Shown here: one piece after another, positions 56,926-64,000 of the stretch
How positions within the stretch are numbered: the stretch's first letter is position 1
Layout of the letters: the number at the start of each line of letters is the position of its first letter
Source of the DNA: Adiantum capillus-veneris
Taxonomy: Eukaryota; Streptophyta; Polypodiopsida; Polypodiales; Pteridaceae
Assembly (NCBI GenBank): GCA_014529385.2
Contig: CM043957.1
Location: forward strand, 89,554,881-89,618,880
Direction of reading: 5' to 3'
DNA length: 64,000 nt
Notes under the pieces: model-generated
The model's database searches: none
The model's input: the letters and a program-made list of their open reading frames with translations, nothing else
What the model was told of the DNA's origin: nothing
Translations under genes and position numbers: made by a program

Positions 56926-58956
56926 CTATGGGACCAAAGTTACATGTGATGTAGTATGTGTATGGCTGATGAGTGACTCTCGATGCTCCAAAATTGTAGT
57001 GATGAGAGTCGCAATGGAGAGCCCACACTTTGGCTGGGAGAGGAAAGTGTGTAGGTCTAAGTTATGGCTGAAAATGTGAGAGAAGCAAGTTCGGATGTGA
57101 TCAAAAGCTGAGCACTCTAGTAGTGTGTGGTACTCAGACTCTCGAACTTGCAGTGACCATAATGTGCACAATCGATTTGACTCTTCTCCATTGCCCCAAC
57201 GCCCTATCTCGCATCGAAGGAAATGGGAGCTAAGCCGAATTGCTGCGATAGTGCGTATCGCGGACAAGGGAATAGGCTCAAGCATGTAAGTGTGAGTACG
57301 GTTTCCTCTCTCAGCGAAGAACATGGTTTTGTAGTTGGGGGCAATATAGGTGGTGTAATGTATGAAGTGTGACCCACCGGATTTCTCCCAAGCAGTAATA
57401 CATTGGCGTTGTAGAAAAGCTTCATTCACTTGAGAGTCAATTGAAGCATCATGTAGCAAGTGTAATGCATCCCATCTCCCAAACCACTTCTTTATGTCTT
57501 GCATCCATCCCGTGCTCAAGATCTTGCTTTTATGCGTCTTTTGAACTTTTTTGCTTGCTTCCCATGCAATTGTAGGAAGTCGATGTGAGGGGTTTTGACG
57601 CATCTTTATCATGTACTCCACAACCCTTTCCATGCCCATAACCTCAATTGGAAGAGATCCCGACTCAAGAAGTAGGAGCATATATGGTGTTTGTGTCTTA
57701 ACTTGGAGAAAGTTTGTAAGAAAACGCTTTTGGACATTCTCAAACTCTTTCCAAGTAGACTTTGAGATGCTCCCGCCCCACACTTCAACTCCATAAAGAA
57801 GAACCGGTGTCACCAATGCATCAAAAAGATACTTCTTGAGAACCCAACACTTGATGTTTCCCACATTACACATGTTCTCAAATGCATAATATGCTCTCTT
57901 TCCCGCTTCCAAACGACGCATAGCACATTCATGCCACTTGTGATTGGATGGAACCTCAAGGCCAAGGTACTTAAAGCTCTCAACAACTTCAAGTGTCTCG
58001 TTGTTGTACACAATGCATGGCTTCTCCTTATGGTTGGTTTTCACAAGCATAACCTTTGTTTTGGATTCATTTACAATCAACCCACTATGTAAGCAAAAGT
58101 TCTCAAGGACAACCATAAGCTTTTGTGCATCTTCTAAAGTGTGCGCTAGAAGCACTACATCATCCGCATACAACAAAAGCATGATTAACGCATTGCAAAT
58201 AGTGACCTCTTCAATGCCTTCTTCTTGCATAAAGTCAAGTACCATTTGTTCCAATTGATCGATGCATAGACCAAAGAGAGTTGGTGACAATGGACATCCT
58301 TGTTTAACCCCAATAGTGCTTACAAAAATTTCTGAAATTTCTCTTCCCATGCGCAATTGACAAATCACCTTCTCATAGATTCGAGAAACCGCAAGCATAA
58401 ACTCACTTGGCACTTGGAGTTCTTCCATCCTTCTCCACAAATTGTTACGTGGAATCATATCAAAGGCTTTCTTAAAGTCCACAAAACAACAATACAATCG
58501 CTTGCCTTTCAACCGACTTTCCTCCATGAGAACACGAAGAGTGACAAGATGATCAATGGTGCTATGGCATCGACGAAAACCCGCTTGTCCCTTTGCACGC
58601 TTGTCATTCTCTTCAGCCCAATCACTCAATTTCATCTCCATTATGCACCCAAACAACTTTGCCATAAGAGACCCAATCATTATAGTCCGGTAGTTGCTTA
58701 CATTCTTTACATCCCCTCCTTTATGCAAAGGCTTAACCCAATTAGTACTCCAATCATAAGGCATACCATGTTGAAGTGCAAGGTTGAACATATCACACAT
58801 CCACTCATGGGTAAAATCTCCCGTCCATTTGATCATCTCCGGCTTGATACCTTGAAGATCTCCCGCTTTGCGAGTGGCCAACTTTTCAAGCCCACCACAT
58901 ACATCCTCAATAGTAAAAAAAGACGGCATACATGGGAGTGAACCATAAAATGGCAT
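56926..58956 (-). CDS. LINE ORF2: reverse transcriptase and C-terminal cysteine motif
   Basis: The 676-codon frame has the non-LTR RT motifs: NYRTIMIGSLMAKLF, GQAGFRRCHSTIDHL, CCFVDFKKAFDMIPR (catalytic Asp), GVKQGCPLSPTLFGL and LLLYADDVVLLA. A C-terminal region with CTLWSLQVRESEYHTLLEC resembles the LINE zf-RVT Cys/His motif. It stops at TAG 56926-56928. The true start is upstream in the endonuclease frame; a frame shift and a deletion separate them. Integration would be by target-primed reverse transcription if intact. Confidence 0.92.
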   Translation of the reverse strand: MPFYGSLPCMPSFFTIEDVCGGLEKLATRKAGDLQGIKPEMIKWTGDFTHEWMCDMFNLALQHGMPYDWSTNWVKPLHKGGDVKNVSNYRTIMIGSLMAKLFGCIMEMKLSDWAEENDKRAKGQAGFRRCHSTIDHLVTLRVLMEESRLKGKRLYCCFVDFKKAFDMIPRNNLWRRMEELQVPSEFMLAVSRIYEKVICQLRMGREISEIFVSTIGVKQGCPLSPTLFGLCIDQLEQMVLDFMQEEGIEEVTICNALIMLLLYADDVVLLAHTLEDAQKLMVVLENFCLHSGLIVNESKTKVMLVKTNHKEKPCIVYNNETLEVVESFKYLGLEVPSNHKWHECAMRRLEAGKRAYYAFENMCNVGNIKCWVLKKYLFDALVTPVLLYGVEVWGGSISKSTWKEFENVQKRFLTNFLQVKTQTPYMLLLLESGSLPIEVMGMERVVEYMIKMRQNPSHRLPTIAWEASKKVQKTHKSKILSTGWMQDIKKWFGRWDALHLLHDASIDSQVNEAFLQRQCITAWEKSGGSHFIHYTTYIAPNYKTMFFAERGNRTHTYMLEPIPLSAIRTIAAIRLSSHFLRCEIGRWGNGEESNRLCTLWSLQVRESEYHTLLECSAFDHIRTCFSHIFSHNLDLHTFLSQPKCGLSIATLITTILEHRESLISHTHTTSHVTLVP

Positions 58957-59366
58957 GGTTGATCTCTATCCATGCAAGCATAAAAGGGAGAATCATGATG
59001 AGGAATGTAGCAACCGGCTACAAAAATGGGTGCTCTTTTTGGTGTCATAATTTTCAGCCATACATAACGTTTGTACTTGTCATCTTTCACAATTGATACA
59101 AAATATTCCAATCCTTTCTTAACCATACATGCTAACCCTCCTTGTCCTCTTCGTTGCTTGAGATTCTTTGACCACATCAATGAATGTACATTGTAATCCT
59201 CCAAGCCGTTAATCCTTTGTGTATCATGCTCCCAAGTTTCAACAAGAAGTACAACATCGGCTTTGCTTGTTAGTTCATCAATGCCAACCCCCGCATTCCA
59301 TGGGTATCCATTACAATTCCAAAAGCATATTTTCAATTGTAACTCGGTCTCATAGGTCACGCATCC
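58833..59366 (-). pseudogene. LINE ORF2 endonuclease, C-terminal half missing
   Basis: ICFWNCNGYPWNAGVGIDEL and VVLLVETWEHD are the N-terminal motifs of an APE-type endonuclease (Asn and Glu active-site positions). After CYIPHHDSPFYACMDRD, near 58960, the frame passes into sequence that belongs to RT in another phase. The GDFN- and SDH-type motifs are absent, so about half the domain is deleted. It lies in the same frame as ORF1, separated by one TAG. Confidence 0.85.
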
Positions 59367-60317
59367 CTATTTGCTTGAGAGACTTGCCTCCTCCTTGGGC
59401 ACATTTTCTTTATGAGATATCTCCTTGTTTTTATTATTCTTTTCCTCATATGCCTTGCGACGCATATTTTGTTGCTTAATAGTGCGATCTTCACATACAA
59501 AACATTTTGTATCCCTCAAATAGATCCAACTATTATCAAGGATAATCTTTCGCTTGGTCTCATCCGGCATGGTGCATACAATTGGCCGTTCTCCCGAGCG
59601 AGGAGCTCCTTGCTTCCCCACTCTATGTGCTCCATAGACCATAACTCCGGACATGCCAAAGTGGGTTTTGAAGAAATCTTCAATAACAATGGCAAGAGAA
59701 GGAGGTGTCTCTAACTTCTCTTCGGGAATTCCACGAATAACAATGTTCTTGGAACGTCGCTCCCGTTCCTTCAACTCCTCCACATCCACATTCTCAACAT
59801 TCTTTGTTTGAACCATAGCTTGCATGAGTGAGGAATTAGAAACCACATTGCTACCACATACATCAGCCCAAGACTTGTTTGTGCATACATTTTTCATGTC
59901 GCATACATCCCGGCTCATAGTGTCAAATTTCTCCTCTTTCAATACATGGTCATGCTCTACTTTGCTCATCCGCTCCTTCAAAGCATTCAAGTCCACAAGA
60001 GAGCGTTTACATTCCTTGACTTCCTCTTCAAGTTGCATCAAACGTGTTGTTTGCATCTCAAGTGTCCTCTTCAGATTCTCATTCTCAACCACAAGTACCC
60101 TTAGTGTGCCATTCTCCATTGCAAGTGCTCGTAAGTCTTCACCTTGTTTGTTTACGGTCTCTTGCAATGATACCAAGTATGCCATGATCATGGTTTCCGA
60201 TGTCGTTGGTTGGGTGGTTGTGTTGCTATCTCCACACTTAGGAGATTTTGGATCATTTTCCACAATGGTTGTGGACCTTGTTGAATAAGAAGAACCCTTG
60301 CGAGTGCCGGAAGACAT
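59367..60317 (-). CDS. LINE ORF1, coiled coil plus RRM-like domain
   Basis: The 316-codon protein has a Ser/Thr-rich start, a long coiled coil (about 45-140), and an L1-type RRM-like region (about 187-290) with KNIVIRGIPEEK and FVCEDRTIKQQNMRR. L1-type ORF1 proteins bind element RNA as trimers. It ends TCAAGCAAATAG, and the next codons in the same frame open ORF2. Confidence 0.85.
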   Translation of the reverse strand: MSSGTRKGSSYSTRSTTIVENDPKSPKCGDSNTTTQPTTSETMIMAYLVSLQETVNKQGEDLRALAMENGTLRVLVVENENLKRTLEMQTTRLMQLEEEVKECKRSLVDLNALKERMSKVEHDHVLKEEKFDTMSRDVCDMKNVCTNKSWADVCGSNVVSNSSLMQAMVQTKNVENVDVEELKERERRSKNIVIRGIPEEKLETPPSLAIVIEDFFKTHFGMSGVMVYGAHRVGKQGAPRSGERPIVCTMPDETKRKIILDNSWIYLRDTKCFVCEDRTIKQQNMRRKAYEEKNNKNKEISHKENVPKEEASLSSK

Positions 60318-60400
60318 TGTATGTAAAATAGGAGATGAGAATCAATTTTGTTGAACCTGTTCACTTCGGAAATGCTGCTACAGAAATGCCTTCCATAACT

Positions 60401-60401
60401 C

Positions 60402-60458
<57 letters not shown>
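60401..60458. repeat. (GA)n microsatellite
   Basis: Uninterrupted GA run just upstream of LINE ORF1. Confidence 0.97.
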
Positions 60459-60460
<2 letters not shown>

Positions 60461-60470
60461 CTTTAGGCCA

Positions 60471-60959
60471 ATGAGAGGAGGGATTTCGTTGCGGATCCTT
60501 CATCTTACGAAAGATTTTCAATTTCTAAAATAAGTTTTCTTTGAAAGTCAATCTGAGGTAACTTTCCATTACATGATCCTTTTACCTCAAGAAGGTCTCT
60601 TTCACCAACCAAAAAGAGTTTTTGAATCTTATCACGGCCTTCTTTTCCCCTTTATTCCTACCTCTCTCCTCATTCCCACCTTCTTCTTCCTGCTTCCCTA
60701 TCGTCACCTTCATTTTTTGTGTGTCATCTTCCTTAAAGCGATAAAGTACATCTGATCTAAATGGCCTAGCACATCCATCAAAACCATCACCGCGTATGGC
60801 ACATTAAACAAACACAACCAGTGGATCTTAATATCCATGATCAAGGGTAGCTAGATTATGATCTAGCAGAGTAGGAGAAGAAAAGTCTTTGCAAAATATC
60901 AATACTTGTCAGGTTGGGAAGGAACAGTGATATAAAGACTCTAATAAACTTATGCGAGT
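60471..60959. other. intergenic sequence, no gene recognised
   Basis: Mixed sequence between the LINE and the gypsy scrap; nothing recognised. Confidence 0.6.
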
Positions 60960-61300
60960 GAGAAAAAATACCCTATTTATCCACTAATAGAAATTGCACA
61001 CATATTGGAGAAACCAAAGGGCATCCTACTACAAGTAAAGCACCCCAATGGAGTGATAAACATTGTCTTTATCTGGTTCTCTAGAGCTATGCCAGTTTGG
61101 AGGTACTCTAAGAAGCCGTCCATAATAGAATACCTCTCATGACCTAAAAGTAGGTTCAAAATCTCATCTTAATACGACAAAGGATAGTGAGTTCTATATG
61201 GAGCAGCGTTAAGTGGGTAGTCGACACATACCCTCCAATTACCATTCTTTTTGGGTGTAATAAAAACAAGAGAAACCCACATTGACTCATTAACTAGATA
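60960..61300 (-). pseudogene. Ty3/gypsy reverse transcriptase remnant
   Basis: Minus-strand pieces read VFITPKKNGNWRVCVDYPLN near 61265-61205, then LLGHERYSIMDGFLEYLQTGIA and MFITPLGCFTCSRMPFGFSN (60977-61159), matching gypsy RT fingers and palm. The GFSGY position reads GFLEY. No flanking LTR found. Confidence 0.85.
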
Positions 61301-61989
61301 AATGGAACTTTTTTACGTCTTGCCATAAAGACTCCTCCTAAATCTCTACCAACCTTTGTAGATTTTGTGCCCTCAATATGCACCCTTGAGTAAAATCATG
61401 TGCTTCGCTTCCTTTGCTCTTTGAAAATTTGTGTATCTATTGCAAAAAACTTTGGGTAATATGCACACAATTGCACATAGCTTTCCCTTTCCTAATCCGT
61501 TAAATCTTTCTCAACATATCAACCACTTCTACAACATCTATACCATGAAATTGAGGTTGCATACCATTCCCTATGTTGGTGGGTCTATGGAAACCCCAAA
61601 AAGATCTGTCTTGTACTTGTAGTAGCTTAGTGTTGAATACTCATTGTCTTTACTTGCACCATCGGATGAAATTTCTTTCTTTAGTCTTAAACCCAATGCT
61701 ATTGTTGCTCATTTTCTTTATCAAGAAACATAAAGAACAACCTAGAAAGGTTGCCCTATGGTCTAGGAACACTCTCTTATGGTCAAATCATAAAACAACT
61801 ATTAAAGCATTCAAAATAGCAGATTTATCTCGCTAATGTGTAGTTGCAAACCACAACAAAATTGACAACACTTATAGTCAAATTAAAGAGCAGTAGACAA
61901 GGAACATAACTGCAAGTGTCGGAATTGAATTTAGATTACCAGAGTGTAAGAAAAATGGGTTACAAGGCCTAGGAATCTTTTTCTCCTTG
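61301..61989. other. intergenic sequence, no gene recognised
   Basis: Mixed sequence between the gypsy RT scrap and the DUF7869-like pseudogene; no domain seen. Confidence 0.55.
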
Positions 61990-63135
61990 TTGTAATCTCA
62001 TTGTGGTGGATTGTAGGTGACAAGAGTCCTGAGTTGTTGGCCAAAAATTTTCATACAAGCCTCCCTCTGATATGGTTGCTTTTCCAAGCTCGTCAATCAC
62101 CTTACTCCAGTAATCTATCATAGGTCTATAATACTATGGCACATTTGAACCAATCCCTAGATTTTGCCAAAACTTAATATAATTCTTCAACCCTTTGAAA
62201 ATCACTTCTTTGTGAGCCTTGACATATTTTGCCATTGGCACCAAAGGTGGATCTCCATGTAGCAACATTGGATTTCCTTCTATGTCTATTTTCCAAAGGC
62301 GAATGCTTCTACTCCAACTTGATACACCTACATGTGCCTTATACTATTGGTGTCTCATCTTGCATAAAAAACCTGAATTGAAGTGGTTTGGAGTGTCCAA
62401 CAATTATGTCTTGTCCATCACAAAGATAACAATCACAATATTTATTGAATTAGGGACCTTTTCAAGAAAAAATGGGTCTGGAGATGAAGATGAGCTATTT
62501 CATAATGTATCCATCAAGTGTGGCAAAGTATATGTTTCTGTAACTCTCACTTTCTTTAAAAACTTACTAAACATGGCTCTATGTCCTCATCTGTATGCCC
62601 AACCATTAAAAATCCTAGTTGGATGGTTTTGAAAACACCCCTTGCAACAAGCATTGACAAATAGGCAAAGAAGTATTGGTTTTTGTATTCCCCTGCACAA
62701 TTATCCAATTGTAGTAACAAGTTCTCTGGAAACTTGCAAAATGTGGAGTCCGATTCTGCTTCTGTAGCTTCTGATGATTGCACAATGGGCTCTTTTCCAT
62801 CACTCATGTTGTGATGGTCTAAAGCATCCCTTGAGTTCAAAGCATGTAGTAGAGAGATACTACTCCTTGGGAGTCCATTTGTTGCCAGATCACCAAGAGG
62901 ATGCTTATCTATCCTCTCTAAGTTATGTAAACAATTAGCAATTGAGCCAATTGTAATGTTTGGATCAGGTGGCCACAAACCATTCAAGACAAAGTGACCA
63001 TAATGACCTTCTCCATGGCCATGAGAGATCATACCTATCAAAGCCACCTACAAATTGTATCCTGTATCCACACCCTTAGGAACAATGTGTAATCTAGGAA
63101 TGGTAGTCTTCTTTTGATCCATCTTATCATGGATT
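61990..63135 (-). pseudogene. DUF7869-like gene fragment
   Basis: Minus-strand reading gives DKMDQKKTTIPRLHI (about 63118-63070), a TAG, then LIGMISHGHGEGHYGHFVLNG and, in 62556-63047, LLLQLDNCAGEYKNQYFFAY, SMLVARGVFKTIQLGFLMVG and HTDEDIE, followed by shifted frames to about 61990 with VPMAKYVKAHKEVIFKGLKNY. The QLDNC...GHTxEDI pattern is that of the DUF7869 family, common in fern, moss and algal genomes and reminiscent of a transposase RNase H fold. That assignment is from memory. Stops and frame changes mark it as broken. Confidence 0.55.
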
Positions 63136-63275
63136 ATACAAACATATTTTTGTGGTTGAGTTTTTGAATATGTGCGCCATGCATAATATAAGCTCTACAA
63201 AGCGAGTGGTTTGAAGGTTTAGAGGAAGACAAAAAGCAAACATGGGAGCAGGTGAAGCTGGCAATTTTTGACAGG

Positions 63276-63336
63276 TTTGAATATATATATATATATACAC
63301 ATACATATACATAAATATACATATGTATATATATAG

Positions 63337-63373
<37 letters not shown>

Positions 63374-63566
63374 TACATACGTATATTTATGTATACATAC
63401 ACACACACACACATACACATACACACATATACACATATACATACATATATTTATGTATATGTATGTATATATATATACACATACACACACACATACACAT
63501 ACACACATATACATACGTATATTTATGTATATGTATGTATATACATATACTCTATATGTATGTATA
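63276..63566. repeat. AT/AC compound microsatellite
   Basis: Alternating ATAT, ACAC and GTAT runs with two near-identical sub-blocks (63381-63470 and 63471-63560). Tyr/Ile/Thr-rich frames are repeat translations. Confidence 0.95.
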
Positions 63567-64000
63567 TACCTTTGGAGCTTAACTTTATGATGCGTAGATA
63601 CTCTTATCACTTAACCCTAATTGCAAGGTTTCCATTAAAGCTTAAAACCTGAAAATGTAAGGTAATCACTAAAACTTACATCTAAGTGCAAAGTTACCAT
63701 TAAAGCTTAGCTTACAAGAATAAATATATCTTTGAAGCTTAACTTTATGATGCGTAGATATTCTTATCACTTAACTCTAATTGCAAGGTTTCCATTGAAG
63801 CTTAAAACCTAAAAATGCAAGGTAATCACTAAAGCTTACATCTAAGTGAAAGTTACCATTAAAGCTTAGCTTACAAGTGCAAATCTACCTTTGAAGCGTA
63901 ATTTAATGATGCATAACTACCATTAATACTTAACCCTAATTCCAAAGTTACCATTGAAGCTTAAACCTAAAATGATGTACATAAACCTTCCTAGTATTAA
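63567..64000 (-). repeat. LTR fragment identical to 53871-54304
   Basis: From TACCTTTGGAGC to the window end, every base I compared matches 53871-54304 of the large-LTR element. It starts abruptly at the microsatellite edge and runs off the window. Confidence 0.93.

Larger units (their letters stand above)
56870..60470 (-). mobile_element. LINE retrotransposon, internally deleted
   Basis: Order on the minus strand: GA-rich 5' end, ORF1 (60317-59367), ORF2 endonuclease (59366-58833), RT (58956-56926), a short 3' UTR and a tetranucleotide tail (ATCT)n at about 56877-56896 instead of poly-A. The same tail occurs in the remnant at 16680-16755. A target duplication was not found. Confidence 0.9.

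Noticed and set aside
63127-63652. Tyr/Ile/Val-rich frames near the window end
   Set aside because: They translate the AT/AC microsatellite.

Overview
This is a repeat-dominated window from a land plant nuclear genome. The evidence is several LTR retrotransposon lineages (Ty1/copia, non-chromoviral Ty3/gypsy, a Tat-like Ty3/gypsy with two RNase H domains, a chromovirus-like derivative), a LINE, long CT/GA, CA and poly-C microsatellites, and one single-copy host gene with plant-type short introns. That gene is a NACK1/HINKEL-type kinesin-7, a plant cytokinesis protein. The element mix, microsatellite load and a DUF7869-like fragment would fit a large fern-like genome, but that placement is a guess.

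Layout. 1-11029 (minus strand): a Ty3/gypsy element cut by the window edge, with pol, protease, linker and gag frames, a 1.27-kb leader holding three palindromes, a tRNA-Asp-like primer site and a 1190-bp LTR. 11342-16473 (plus): a complete but decayed Ty1/copia element with 227/229-bp LTRs and a TTTTG target duplication. 16474-22930: LINE tail remnant, a decayed coding-derived tandem repeat and about 1.6 kb of CT-rich minisatellite. 23241-28233 (plus): the kinesin gene, 14 exons, 1008 codons, all phases consistent, including one GC-AG intron. About 29046-30600 (minus): an internally deleted copia remnant (gag joined to the 3' LTR).

30839-43064 (plus): a 12.2-kb Tat-like element with 2.9- and 2.7-kb LTRs packed with microsatellites, an extra coding region before gag, and a pol in which the first RNase H has lost catalytic residues while a second one keeps them. 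44279-55112 (minus): a large-LTR (3.67/3.50 kb) non-autonomous element with about 160-bp tandem repeats inside each LTR. It is itself inserted in an older copia-type LTR. 56870-60470 (minus): a LINE with ORF1 and ORF2, truncated in its endonuclease. 60960-63135: a gypsy RT scrap and a DUF7869-like pseudogene. 63276-63566: AT/AC microsatellite. 63567-64000: a segment that looks identical to part of the LTR at 53871-54304.

The kinesin is the only gene here likely to serve the host. The most unusual features are in the first gypsy element: a tandemly duplicated, still zinc-competent integrase N-terminal domain; an unrecognised globular domain in front of its gag; near-identical long palindromes between primer site and gag; and a 12-bp-phased octamer/hairpin array at the outer end of its LTR. 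All comparisons were made by eye; no searches were run.
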